64,000 nt of DNA from Phlebiopsis flavidoalba (Eukaryota > Basidiomycota > Agaricomycetes > Polyporales > Phanerochaetaceae), in contig JAOCPU010000007.1 of the NCBI GenBank assembly GCA_035772785.1, positions 562,001-626,000 of the forward strand, in the 5' to 3' direction. A program made the translations under genes and the position numbers. Position 1 is the stretch's first letter. Each line of letters begins with the position of its first letter. Positions 35,032 through 45,773 of the stretch are shown here, one piece after another. The notes beneath the pieces are model-generated. The model saw only the letters and a program-made list of their open reading frames with translations. It had not been told where the DNA came from and did not search any database.

Positions 35032-35350
35032 CCGGAAGAAGCTGTCAAGTGATGGAGTCGGTGGTATGAGAGCAGCGGTCGTCTAATTCATTAAACCGAA
35101 GCTAATCGGCTGGCCGAAGGAAGATGAATGGGCGAGACCAAGGACCTGTGGTCGCGTGACTATGACCTGAATGATGACATGCATTGCTTAAGCTCGGAAC
35201 GGAATACGCAGCAGGACTCACGGAATCTGGAGCGAACTGCTTTACGATTATTTGTCTTCGACATAACAGCCGAGCATTGCAAAGTTCCAACTGTAACAGT
35301 GCAGTAGAATTGGCTGGAGCGAGTGAACAGCATTATTTGATTCGTACGCG
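35032..35350. other. Intergenic stretch
   Basis: It lies between the EFM7-type gene's stop and the trefoil-like array. No exon recognised. It may contain the promoter of the leftward array. Confidence 0.35.
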
Positions 35351-36620
35351 CTACGAGCTCTCCTCCGGCTCCCTTGGCAGACGAGTGAGGCGCCCAGCCG
35401 TGGACTGTGGCACGAACCCTCCTCCTCTCCAGGATCCTCCGGAAACATCGGCTGCGGAGAGTCATTAACAAACTGGCGATGGGATGGGCAGGAACACCGG
35501 AGATATCTACCGGAAATCTCTCCGTGACGATCTCGTCACATAGCCATCCGCGCTCTTTAGCCTTGGTAAAGAATTCCATGTCGCGGTGCGCCAGATGGGG
35601 TCTATGATGCGAGTAGAATACGAGCACGCAAGGTTGGTGAGCATCTCCCTGGGCTGCGACCTGCAACGCATTCTCGGCGGTCTTCAATAGAGCTTCATGC
35701 TGCCCACAAGGGAAGAGGTCAGAGCCCCTTGCTAAAGGGGATACAGTGGGAGGGCGTACTTGAGAGTGGTTGAAGATGAGGTCTGACATGATCACAACGT
35801 CAAATCCGCGCGTGTTGGTGATTTTTTGTTGCACCTCAAAGACTTGGTCGAGTGTTTGTCCCCAGATATAGCCCTAAAGGACAACTTAGTATAAATAGTA
35901 GAAAACCGCAGCTAAGCCGGACATACCATGACGTGTGTATGCTGCTCATTTACAGAAACATTTTTCTCCACGTTGTATCGTAGATTTTTCAGCAGTGGCT
36001 CGTCGGGGTAATCAGTTAGGATTACCTGAGTCACATTTCGCAGGTTAGATACCACGCATGAGTGGTAGTCCGAGCATAACTCACACATTGAGCACCATTC
36101 TTTGCCGCAACCAGACCCGGTAGTCCTCCTCCTGCGCCAAGTTCCAGCACCGACCTCGAGCGATAAAGCTCCGAGTGTGCGTCAAGATACGAAGCAAAAG
36201 ATCGTGCGGCGTTCCAGCTGGTGAAAAAAAATGTTCGTACCAAGGTTCAGTCTACAAAAGACGATTCTCTACGCACAGATAATGGCCCCACAAGGGGTGC
36301 GATCCTACAAGCCTGATTTCAAACCTCTGACCAAGTGTCGTGGCTGGGATTTAGGTCCCGGGATTGTTGAATCCTGGTATACGTCGAGATCGTGGGTTCG
36401 GGAGAGGGAGGTCGGGGAGGTTCCTAGACGCATCGCAGCAAAGTTCACAAACCGGATGATGGCGTTGATCCACAAGGGAAGAAGGGCACGAAAAATGAGG
36501 AGGATGAGACAAACGAGAACAGGAGGCGCAGCAAGAACTAACAAGAAAAACAGCTTCAAGGTCGAGATTTGCCTCATCGTCACTGGCGGACAGATCGGGG
36601 TCGCGAGGATTCTGGCTCAT
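35351..36620 (-). CDS. efm7: EFM7/NNT1-type protein methyltransferase
   Basis: It starts MSQNPRDPDLSASDDEANLD at 36620. Exon 1 ends LDLEAVFL at a GTTAGT donor, and exon 2 begins EPPRPPSPEPTISTYTR. RLVGSHPLWGHYL precedes an intron (GTGCGT...CACCAG), and then WNAARSFASYLDAHSELYRS follows. SAM motif I is LELGAGGGLPGLVAAKNGA near 36110. After another intron come ILTDYPDEPLLKNLRYNVE, GFDVVIMSDLIFNHSQ near 35790, CVLVFYSHHRPHLAHRDMEF near 35590, RGWLCDEIVTERFP, MFPEDPGEEE and a C-terminus GWRLTRLPREPEESS with TAG at 35351-35353. The family methylates the N-terminus and Lys3 of translation factor eEF1A in yeast; older annotations say nicotinamide N-methyltransferase. One extra G near 36324 breaks exon 2, and another indel lies near the C-terminus. 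It is otherwise complete. Confidence 0.85.
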
Positions 36621-36810
36621 GATGGTAGTGCGCAAGGAGTTGCCAGTACGCCGCTTGCCTTTCCCGGCACATACAGGCAGTCTCTCGATCACTGATCGCC
36701 TAACCTGAGCTCTTTAATAAATAGGATTATACTACGTAGTGCAGGGTATGTCTATTAACTAGCAAGTAATCATGTCCGTCTTGTCCGCAATGCCAGGGAA
36801 AGTGAATGTT

Positions 36811-38611
36811 TTAGTCGTCTGCCTCCTCTGAGAGTGAGAGCCTCTCTACGCATATTCTCGCTACAAGTTCCCCATCGATAGGAATGCTGTTTTCCCTGGA
36901 ATCCTTCAGGGTATGCGACCTCTGGAACGTCTGGCCGGGTGAACGCCCTTTTCAAAGACAAATGAGTCAGATAAAGAGGGAAACCACTGAAGAAGCGAAA
37001 GACGTACCTGTCTCCCCAAAAGCCATAATGAACCATGCCAAGAGCTCGTGTAGTGTACTCGTAATCGTGCGCAAAGCCACCAGGGAAGAAAAAATTCCAT
37101 GACGGTTGAGCGTGGCGTAGGCTTCATCCACAAAAGCGAGGTCAGACCGTTACCGTGCACACCCATCATGATCTACGAAGGATTGTCAGAACAAAGCTCA
37201 TCTCATATGAAGACAGCTCACAGTTGTACGCGCAGACAAAATGAGCTGCTCCGCTCGCGACATGTGGTCCATGCTCACAACATTGACTTCGTACCCATAG
37301 TCATCCCTGAGCTTGTAGAGCTCCCTAACGAGCTTGTCGTGGTCCTCCTGAATCAACATACGGCGACCCCACCCCTGACGTGAGATATACGTAATCACGG
37401 GTGTGCGCTCGCCGTACTGCATCAACTTGTCGGGTTGCACTCCTGCTGCACCGACGACGTTATTGCGAATCGGCTCCCACCAGTTCACGCTTCCGGGCAG
37501 CGCAAAACGCATTCGCCGCCGTACGTTGCGTGCGGAGGAAGATGTGTCCGTGGATCGCTGCCGCGCGGTCCGCGAGCAGTGCGCGATCGAGCACGTATGT
37601 GTGTCCGCTCGCCGCCCGTTCCTTCCAGTCGTCCATGAACTCCATTGTGATCGACGGGAAGGCGTTGAAGAGCACCCATTGATTCATTGCGGAGTAATCG
37701 CGCCAGTTTGCAGCGTCGATACGCGTCATGAGCATGCGTCGAGGGGCGGGAAGGTCGGTCTTGCCGTTTGGAGGGATATTGGGGTCCTAATGAAGAATAT
37801 GCGCGCCAGAAGCCGAACATGAGCTCCGCAGACCAGTGGTAGTAGTGTGTGATGCTGTTACACAACAGTTAACGTGATTATCCTCAGAAAATCGCGATGG
37901 TTTTACCCACAATTGCTTGGGGTCGTTTTCACGACCCACTGTTGACGGGTCAGTGTGCGTTGGGAGTCAACCGAACTAGAGGGGACGCACCGTTGCACCA
38001 TCCAACCTCTCAGCCTCTGTTCCAAGCACCTTCCGCGCTTCGTCTGGTTAATTATCTTCTATCCTTCTCAGTCGGTAGACGCTTCAGCGCGTCGGCTGGC
38101 CCGCTCGTGAGGGGGATGCCGCTGGAAATGACGAGCTTCATGTCAGCGAACCTCTTCAGGGTTATCTGTCACGATATAGAACGTGCCGTTCCGGAAGTAG
38201 AGTCTATCAAACATCGTCCACCCTATGATATGGCGTTCAGTACGATTGTTGTATGAAGCTGCACAAGCGACGTAGCGAGGCCTAAGACAGAGTGCTCGCT
38301 GCAGCGGTACCCGTCGCGTCATATCTAATGAGTGGGCACGTACCAGGCACGTGCAATACGATCTCTGTCTTTGGGACTTGACCCATGCCCCATGCCACCG
38401 GCGCACTGAGTTGCTGCAGCGAGAACTTGCTCTCGTATGTGACGGGTGCGGAGGCTTCGGCATCTTCCCCATAGTAATCGGACGACCGCAACCGCGCAAT
38501 GTTGGAGAGCGAGACTGAAGGGGTCTTGTATGTCGTCGGAAATGTCAGAAGAAAGACGAGCAGGCCTCCGAGGAGGAATATCTCGCGGATGGTGGGAACG
38601 AAGGATGACAT
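36811..38611 (-). CDS. Glycosyltransferase family 61 protein (DUF563), type II membrane
   Basis: It starts MSSFVPTIREIF at 38611, followed at once by a signal anchor LLGGLLVFLLTFP, then a lumenal stem. Blocks in order are GWTMFDRLYFRNGTFYIVTD near 38200, LVISSGIPLTSGPADALKR, RMLMTRIDAANWRDYSAMNQ near 37700, SITMEFMDDWKERAASGHTY and ALPGSVNWWEPIRNNVVG near 37480. Next come PVITYISRQGWGRRMLIQED near 37370, YEVNVVSMDHMSRAEQLILS near 37260, the signature MMGVHGNGLTSLLWM near 37150, MEFFFPGGFAHDYEYTTRAL and MVHYGFWGDR near 37020. The C-terminus IPIDGELVARICVERLSLSE ends at TAA 36811-36813. The GVHGNGLT block and the Gly-Gly-Phe-Ala-x-Asp-Tyr block mark fungal GT61 enzymes, relatives of xylosyl- and EGF-domain O-GlcNAc transferases that act in the Golgi or ER. 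Introns are short GT-AG, and an extra A near 36892 breaks the last exon. Confidence 0.83.
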
Positions 38612-39000
38612 GTCTGAAACACTTCGCACCTGGGGCTCCTGGGACTTGAAGCGGTAGCGTCCAAGCTCAGCTTAGCCCAAGTGGTGCGACCCGACCAGAT
38701 GGAGGAAGATGGGCAAGCGCGGCAGGCTGGTTGGTGTCAGTGCTGGCGGTGTCTCCGAGGGAGTCTATGGTGAGCTCGGGATAGGAGCCGCGCGTTAGTT
38801 ATAGGTAAGTATTCGAAGAGGCGGTGTCATTTCGCAAGTACAACCCACGATGTTGCTTTCATATATTTAAAAACTACGCCAATTGTTATGCAGCCTGGTG
38901 ATTTAGTCTATGAATCCAAATTCTCAATGAAAAGCTCGAATCTGTGATGTTCAAAAAATTGAAGAAAAAAAAAACAATTGCACGTTCGCCTGTCGGCGAG
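38612..39000. other. Upstream region of the GT61 gene
   Basis: It contains the presumed GT61 promoter. Its right part includes an A10 run (38965-38974), which on the minus strand is a T10 Pol III terminator 26 bases past the tRNA-Asp gene. Confidence 0.5.
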
Positions 39001-39086
39001 CTCCCTGGCGGGGAGTCGAACCCCGCTTTCGCGCGCACCTTCATGCAGATGACAGGCGCGTGTACTAACCGATATACTACCAGGGA
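39001..39086 (-). tRNA. tRNA-Asp(GTC) with a short intron, second copy
   Basis: Read on the minus strand, the acceptor TCCCTGG begins at 39086 and CCAGGGA plus discriminator G ends at 39001. Anticodon GTC sits in loop CTGTCA. The intron of about 14 bases (TCTGCATGAAGGTG) follows position 37. The variable loop is AAAG and the T arm is CGGGG-TTCGACT-CCCCG. It is nearly identical to the copy at 29033 and in the opposite orientation, but flanking sequences are unrelated. Confidence 0.95.
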
Positions 39087-39638
39087 TGAAAGATGGCGTC
39101 CTCAATAGACAATTCAGAGCTAAATAGCGCTCGCGGGAGACTCACTCCCCTGGCCAAGTGACAAGACTCCGAAACTTGCATGGACAAAAGCTCTCGTACG
39201 TACATACGCTAAGTTAGACGGTGTCGGCTACATGGTCCTAATGCTTTCGGGACCCCGCTGTGACGGTACCGCCAGGTACAATTTTCGAGGCTATGCTGGA
39301 GTCAGACCTTTTGGTCTCTCAAGACCCCATCCGCAGCGAAGCGCCCGATCATCCGAATTGTGAGGTCGCCACCTGCCGACCGAGGTCCTCTACAATCCGA
39401 ATCATCCTACCCCCAATCGATACATGCAAGCTTAGTTGAGAGCAGCACTCATCATATTTCCGAATATCCTCAAAATTGGATTACCAAGCGTGCTCTCGAT
39501 ATTCGGAATGCGTCTCAAACCGCCGTCATGGGATGTAACCCTTTGACGGTCGCTTGTCCCTGCACGCCCACTATATAAATCCTCCCTCCACCTCGGGGGA
39601 CTACGAGGCACAGAATCTCTGCTCGTAGTACCCCCTAC
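39087..39638. other. Intergenic region between tRNA-Asp and the carrier gene
   Basis: It contains the upstream region of the carrier gene with the TATA-like box listed separately. No other feature is recognised. Confidence 0.4.
39572..39579 (+). promoter_or_regulatory. TATA-like box of the mitochondrial carrier gene
   Basis: TATATAAA lies 60 bases upstream of the proposed ATG at 39639, a plausible core promoter position. Confidence 0.45.
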
Positions 39639-41129
39639 ATGTCTGTTCAACAAACATATCCCTTTTGGTGCGTCGATCACATGCCTCAGCATCGTTATTG
39701 TCGCTGATACATGCGCTGTAACGCACCAGGTTCGGAGGTTCGTCACTACTCCATTGCTTGCCAAATGACTTCATACTGACTACCCAGCGAATACACAGGC
39801 GTGGGCTCGGCTTGTAAGCATGCTCCGGACGCGTAAAACACGTCAGAAACTGAACAGCTTTGACAGTGGCATGTGCCTGTACCCACCCACTAGACCTTAC
39901 CAAAGTGTACGTCCCATCTCCATACTATAACTCGCCTCAGTCTACAAACCTATTCCGACAGTCGTTTGCAAACTGTTCAATATCTTCCTGGTACACCGTC
40001 GCCAACCATGTACACTGTCATCCGAACCACTGTCTCCGAATCCGGCTTCCGGAGTCTCTATACGGGACTCTCGGCCTCGATACTCAGGCAAATGACGTGT
40101 ACTTTGATACGGTTCGGCGCATATGAAAGGATGAAGGAGGCATTGTCTGCACACGGGACACCGTCGTCGACGCAGCTTTTGGTGGCAGCCATGATCGCTG
40201 GCGGCATTGGAGGCATTGCCGGAAACCCTGCAGGTGCGTGATATCTTCCATAGCCTACATTAAAACGTTGCCTCATGACATATAATAAGACGTCTTATTC
40301 GTTCGAATCATCAGTGACTCCGTGAAACCGCCAGCACAGCGATACAACTACAAGAATGTATTCAGCGGCCTCGTGACTATCGTAAGGACGGAAGGCTTCA
40401 AAGGTCTCATACGCGGGATTGATGCCAACACCGTGTGTTTTCTTTTTCACTACGTTCCGCGGCCTTATGCTCACAGAGATGGTTTGTAGGCACGAGCAGT
40501 GCTCATGAACGTAAGTAGCTATGGCGCTTTCTCCATGTAACTTTCTAACGACATTTCAGGCGTCGCAAGTTGGATCGAAGCACCTCCGTGACCTTTATTG
40601 TTTGCATTCTTGAACATTACTTCAGCTACGATTTCGTCAAGACCCACCTCCTCTCTCGCACACTCCCCTTTGTCGGTTATCAGTTCCAAGACAACATTAT
40701 CTGCCACGCCGTCTCGAGCATTATTGCCGGCACTATTGCCACCAGTCCGTGTCTATCCTTGGCACGCTTTCGTTTCGCTAACAGTATCGATAGCAATAAC
40801 ATCGCCTGCGGACGTCCTTCGCGCACGCCTCATGTCCGCAGTGAGTCTCCACAGCCGTTTCTACCGCTGAGCTTCGCTGACCGTTGAGCAGTCGTCGAAT
40901 CAATCTTCACTCTCAGTGCTCAGAAATGCACTTCGCGAAGAAGGGGCGAGCTTTCTATTCAAGGGTTGGACGCCGGCCTTCATGCGCCTAGGGCCCAACA
41001 CGGTGCTGATGTTCATTTTCTTCGAGGTGCGTGATTCAGCCTCGTCGCGCGAAAATGTATCTTGACACGTGTGTGCAGCAACTGAAGAGCGGGTGGCGAA
41101 CGCTGTTTCCTGCTGATGGGGCTGTGTAG
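39639..41129 (+). CDS. DIC1: Mitochondrial dicarboxylate carrier (SLC25 family, DIC1-like)
   Basis: Exon 1 (39639-39667) encodes MSVQQTYPF plus two bases of the Trp codon. An 8-base exon (39730-39737) gives FG, and exon 3 from 39858 gives ALTVACACTHPLDLTKV, carrying the first carrier signature Px(D)xx(K). Then come RLQTVQYLPG, YTVIRTTVSESGFRSLYTGL, QMTCTLIRFGAYERMKEAL, AAMIAGGIGGIAGNPAD, RYNYKNVFSGLVTIVRTEGF, RAVLMN, ASQVGSYDFVKTHLLSRTLP, SSIIAGTIAT, the third signature SPADVLRARLMSA, and LREEGASFLFKGWTPAFMRL with GPNTVLMFIFFEQLKSGW. It ends GAV-TAG at 41127-41129. Three repeats of about 100 residues and the residue pattern fit the malate/succinate-phosphate carrier of the inner membrane. The donor at 40577 reads GA instead of GT, apparently a lost T. 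The frame is otherwise clean. The 8-base exon rests on protein similarity. Confidence 0.85.
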
Positions 41130-41234
41130 GGCGAGTAGTAGCGACTACAGCGATGGTGTGGGCCCTCGCCACCAACGGCGTGGGCCCACTGTAAAGTATT
41201 TTACGAATAATGCCTAATCCCTCTCAATTCATCT

Positions 41235-42869
41235 ATGCGTCACCCGCAATCTCGATATGCAGGTACCACCGCCATCGCCGAGCTCATTGCATTATTTGTG
41301 CATGTCCCGCTACCGGAGCGTGGACTAAGAAGTGAATCTCAGAAATGTCGAAGGTACGATCGGTGGCACATTCACGAACTAATCAACGGGGACTTTTGGA
41401 AACCGAACAAGGCCCTTGTTGTCGGTCTAGATGCGCCGAAGCAGAAACTCAGATGCATCGCGAGGATGCTTGGCGGTCTAGGACCTGTGGGAGTTCTCAA
41501 GTGTGAGCGACTTTGCGATGCCCAGTCCGAGTATCGTCCTAACGTTTGCGTGTTTTTTGCCAAGTTCTAGTCATACACCTTGAGTATATATTTGAGGGGC
41601 ACCGGTCTCCGCACAACCGTTGACAAAGTAGGTCGGGATCTTCATGAAGGCGCCGCATCACGCCTTCCACTGTACTTCCACTTGACCACTTTCCCCCAAC
41701 AGCTACACAAGGTTGCTCTTGCCACTGCCCGATGTTGCTATACAAGGAACTCGTCTCACTCGAAAGCTTCCTCCTCAACAAGAGCAAAGCTTGGCAATTG
41801 CCACCCGTAGGATTCGGATGCGAGCCTATGGAGCTAGGTAATAGGCACTTTGATTCATATAAGGGCTCTCTATCCTGGCTCGGTGTTAGCAGAATCCAGC
41901 TGTTCATCCTTCCATACCTCCCTCAACATGACGCTCTTTACCACGCCATCATATCATTCTGGAGGTCTCTGTGAACGGCCCGACGTCGACGACATTCGAC
42001 GGAGACCGGCGCACATGAAGGAACCAACGCCTCCCAATGCAAGCGATAGACCTGCAAGTGTCAGGGAGGCATTACGCGAAGAGCTGCAATGGGGTGACGG
42101 CCCCTGGAAGGAGAAGTGGGAGAAAGCCAACGGTCAAAGCGTCTTTTCCGATGAAGGGCGCGTAGCATATATGATGAGGCAATTCTTCATGCTGATAGAA
42201 AAATATCCCCGCGGAGTACAAGGAAATCGACGATATAGGGAGGAGCAGAAGGAAACTCGTCAGGCCTATCGTTGAAAGCTACTTTAGTTCCGTCTATAAG
42301 CTCCTGCTCAAACTCAGGGAAGCCGTCCGCGATAGTGCAGAGCTCCGAGGTGAACACGAGATCCTCAAGGAGTGGAACACAATAGCTGCGCTCCCTCCCA
42401 TTCCGGCATCCCTTCCTTCGTTCGATGAGCGAGAGTTCAGCTTTGGTTCCCCCGTCAACTGGGCATATGGACGGATCAAGTACATGGTTTATACATATCT
42501 GGGAAACGAAGTGCCTGAATGGGAGTCTTTCAAAAGTATGAAGAGACTCACGAAAACGATGCTCAAGGCCCGGGGGGAGTTGAAGGCTCATCAGCGCGAA
42601 TTGCCAGCTATGAAGTTTGCAGAGGACCCGTCGTTCCGATATACAGCCCTTGTGATGGGTTTATCTGTCGTCGAAGAACTGATTCCAGTGAAGGCAGATC
42701 ACTCCAAGTTCCACCTTCTCCAACCCAAAGGTCGACAATCGATGTCTTCCCCCCGAGGATCGCACAATGTTGTAGACAAGCCATTCACGCAGCAAGGCAA
42801 CAGTTGTCTAATCGTCGCCGTTACACGCAATTCCGCGTCCTTAAGACTGGGAACGCGATGTGTTAGCTG
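41235..42869 (+). CDS. Unidentified soluble protein, probably one gene with several exons
   Basis: I do not recognise the family. Coherent coding pieces on the plus strand are YDRWHIHELINGDFWKPNKA followed by VGLDAPKQKLRCIARMLGG (41360-41500, ending at a GTGAGC donor), LLYKELVSLESFLLNKSKAW near 41745, and a long charged stretch from an ATG at 42015: EALREELQWGDGPWKEKWEK, YMMRQFFMLIEKYP, and, after one extra C near 42208, AEYKEIDDIGRSRRKLVRPI. Next come FSSVYKLLLKLREAVRDSAE, LPSFDEREFSFGSPVNWAYG, YLGNEVPEWESFKSMKRLTK and TALVMGLSVVEELIPVKADH near 42650. Helix-rich and without a signal peptide or membrane span. The exon after 42725 is poorly defined. Whether the 41.2-41.9 kb part belongs to the same protein is an inference. 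Confidence 0.45.
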
Positions 42870-42900
42870 ATCAGGAGTCTTCATTTTACAGGTAAGTGTA

Positions 42901-43092
42901 ATGTCGGCTCAAAGTACCCTTGAATACTTGGTTGATGTTTTTGAGCAGATACGTAGCTCTATCGGCGGAGAACTTGAAAGTCAGTATGACATCTGGCTTG
43001 AAGCCCAGTGCGCAGTGCTGGCTGTAGTCGTGCTCAATACACAAACATATTCCACATTCGCAACGCTCATTTTGAGCACTTTGATCGCATGA
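42901..43092 (+). CDS. Short frame, possibly a 3' exon of the preceding gene
   Basis: It follows a GTAAGT-like sequence directly and encodes STLEYLVDVFEQIRSSIGG, ELESQYDIWLEAQCAVLAV and a hydrophobic tail before a stop. Composition is protein-like, but no family is recognised. It could be a separate small protein or the end of the gene at 41.2-42.9 kb. Confidence 0.3.
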   Translation: MSAQSTLEYLVDVFEQIRSSIGGELESQYDIWLEAQCAVLAVVVLNTQTYSTFATLILSTLIA

Positions 43093-43891
43093 TGTGCGCA
43101 GTCATCTTTCTTCCAAGGAATGTTTGTTCGGGGCTCTGTACTGATGACAGCGCACGATTTGAACTTGTATTGTCATGAAGCGATCCGATTGCGCCCCATG
43201 GCAGTCTCACCAAGGTGTGATGGGTTGTGTTTCTCCTGAACCCAGCCGAAGTAATTTTCCGGTGCAGTCTCTTTGAACAAGAAAGTATTCTGTGGATCTT
43301 AATATGGACGGTGGAAGAAATTTTAATATGGACGGTGGAAGAACTTGTCTCAAACCTGTCTGGTCGGGTCAAACGCGCTTCAAATAACGCTTAGCTAACC
43401 CCCTTAGGTAAGCAGCCTAGCACTTTGAGGACGCGTCACGGATCCGGGTCGACGTCGGAACGTCTTCCATGGTGCGTGGTATGACTTTCTTTTCTTCCAG
43501 CGTAGTAGTATCTGAACGAATAAATAAAGGTGCATAACAGAGGGCATACTTGTGATGTTTCTAAAACCAAAAATTTCCCTGCGAGACATCGCCAGCTTGG
43601 GTCCGACTGGGCCTCCCATCACTACACGCCTCAGAAGGCTGACAAGCTTATGAAGTTCACCGACCGGTCGTCTCTGTGGAGATTAGAACGGGAAAAAAAC
43701 GGAATGTTGTAGCATTTGTAAGCTCCAATGTCTTAGCTGGGCGCACGTCGCAGCGAGAAGCGACGCGTATATCAACAGGCATGGTAAGGCGGCGTTGTCT
43801 CAGATGCGGCCATTATGAACCTGAGTATATCAATGGCGTAGTAGTCGTTCGCGTTACCTTTATTCTGAACCTGGACCGTTCCCCTAGCTCT
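43093..43891. other. Intergenic region before FAD monooxygenase copy 3
   Basis: It holds the presumed promoter of the rightward monooxygenase and a short tandem duplication listed separately. No other gene is recognised. Confidence 0.4.
43299..43343. repeat. Tandem duplication, 24-base period, two copies
   Basis: TTAATATGGACGGTGGAAGA occurs at 43299 and again at 43323 with near-identical spacer bases. It is noncoding as far as I can tell and could be a replication-slippage duplication or an assembly stutter. Confidence 0.8.
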
Positions 43892-45599
43892 ATGTCGAAT
43901 CGGCAGGACCTCAACATTGCCATTGTCGGCGGAGGGAGTTTGCGGTCTCACACTCGCTCTTGCCTTACAGAAGCAAGGCGTAAAAACCCCATATTTATGA
44001 AGCTGCTGTATGTGATTTTATTGTCTAGTATGTATGCCTACGATAGCTAAAGACTCACAATACCTTAGCCCAAGTTCGGTGAAATAGGTGCTGGCTTGGG
44101 CATCGGTAAGTGCTCGGCTTAAGGGACTCCCCTCGTACATACTCATCACACATAGGTGCCAATGCATTGACGATCCTACGAGAAATTGGCGTTTATGAGG
44201 AGATAATGAAGTACATGCCTGATCCGACCAAGCTCAATGTTCCCGGAATCAAATGTGTACTGGGCAACGAAGGCCATGAGTATTTGTACGACGTAAGTTA
44301 TGTTCATCTTCACACACAAAATGCCCCGCTTATGAGAGAGTACATAGGTCAAGACCGACGGGACAAAAGCCGCTGGCCGCAATTCACAGGTACGACTCAC
44401 TCTCTTGTGCCACTTTCTCGTCCTCATCTGCGTACATTAAACAGAGCAACCTTCCTCAATGCTTTGGTCAAGTTCATAGACCCAACATCAACACATTTCA
44501 ATAAACACTGCGTCTTCATCGTCCCTGCGGAAGGAGATCCAGCTATTCAAATTATTCACTTCGCCGACGGGACAACTGCTGAGGCGGACGTTGTCTTAGT
44601 AGCAAATGGGATCAATTCCTCTGTGAGAGGGATGGTCATGTCCGAAACTCCAGCAGAAGAGCAAACCTATCGACTCTGAAGGCGTAAAGGGTATGACTTA
44701 CAGCAATACGTCGTGCTACCGCGGGCTTGTAAAACAGGATCAGGCGCAGCTTCTGGGGGTTGATACGAGTATGTGGCAGTACCCAATGAACCTCATTGGC
44801 AAGAACAAAGTACGTTGAAACTCTGAATATACCGGCCAGGTTTGCTCAGACCGTTACAGCACGTAATTGTGTATCCGATCAACAACGGCCAACTGGTATG
44901 TCTGAACAAACACAGCGAATCACTATTTTTTGCTCATGCCCTTCTGTGAGATTAATATAGTCGCTTACACCTCCAACCATTCCCAACCCGTCGGCTCCGT
45001 CCGCCTGTCCCCTTCAGATCCACTCACCCAAACAGTCACTTCCGCTGAACTTCTCGCAGACTTCCCCGCCTCCGACTCCAGCGCAGACGTTCGGAATCTG
45101 CTGGGGTGCATAGAGCAGCCAAGCAAATGGCACATCAACATCGTATATTCTCACCTTGAGACTTACGCGCGAGGCAGGGTCGCGTTGTTGGGCGATGCGG
45201 TGAGTAGTCTAGAGTTTCATGTGCGTGCTGTGAGGCTCAAGTGTCGCACAGGCCCACGGCATGCTCCCGCATCTTGGCTCGGGTGCCGGACAGGGCATCG
45301 AAGACGCGTACCTCCTCGCCCAGCTCCTCGCGCATCCACAAACCACAGCGGACAACGTCGAGGCTGTTCTACAAGCGTACTCAGATGTCCGCCGTCCGCG
45401 CTCACAGCGCATTCTAGATTTAAGTATCAAGTCTGGCATGGTGTACGACGGTTGGGGCCCCAGTGGGTTCACGACTGAGGGGCTGAGAAAGGATCTAGAG
45501 CAAATCGAGGCGTGGATGGATGAAGGATACACGTATGTGGTAGGAAAGGAATTGGAGGAAGCTATTGGAGCGTTAAAGCAGAGGAACGTGTTTAACTGA
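43892..45599 (+). CDS. FAD-dependent monooxygenase, salicylate-hydroxylase-like, copy 3 (best preserved)
   Basis: It starts MSNRQDLNIAIVGGG at 43892. One extra G near 43934 precedes VCGLTLALALQKQGVKTP. Later exons give KFGEIGAGLGIG (GTAAGT donor near 44105), GANALTILREIGVYEEIMKY, PDPTKLNVPGIKCVLGNEGH, ATFLNALVKFIDPTSTHFNK near 44440, IIHFADGTTAEADVVLVANG near 44560, and INSSVRGMVM. Then come SCYRGLVKQDQAQLLGVDTS near 44720, SPSDPLTQTVTSAELLADFP, WHINIVYSHLETYARGRVAL and LLGDA near 45195. After an intron AHGMLPHLGSGAGQGIEDAY near 45255, HPQTTADNVE, VLQAYSDVRRPRSQRILDLS and AIGALKQRNVFN with a TGA at 45597-45599 complete it. It has both FAD motifs and full length. It is convergent with SAM50, whose stop lies 175 bases further on. 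Substrate unknown. Confidence 0.85.
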
Positions 45600-45773
45600 G
45601 TGGTTAGGGTACAGCGAAGTAGGTCGACCGTGATGGGTCCCGGTACACACTGTGGTCATACACCTACAATCACCGGCAGAATAATCTGGGTTCTAGGATA
45701 GACAAGCCAAGTCCCATAGCAAGTAGTAGAGTGGCATAGAAGTATGGGTATAAACATCCGCATTTTCAACCGT

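Noticed and set aside
39541..39575. Partial duplicate of a carrier exon (TTTGACGGTCGCTTGTCCC versus TTTGACAGTGGCATGTGCC at 39859)
   Set aside because: Similarity is only about 75 percent over about 30 bases and lacks the THPLDLTK part. Probably chance.
9472..45599. Secondary-metabolite gene cluster built on the three monooxygenases, P450 and MATE
   Set aside because: No polyketide, peptide or terpene synthase in the window, and housekeeping genes (EFM7, DIC, SAM50) lie between the candidates.
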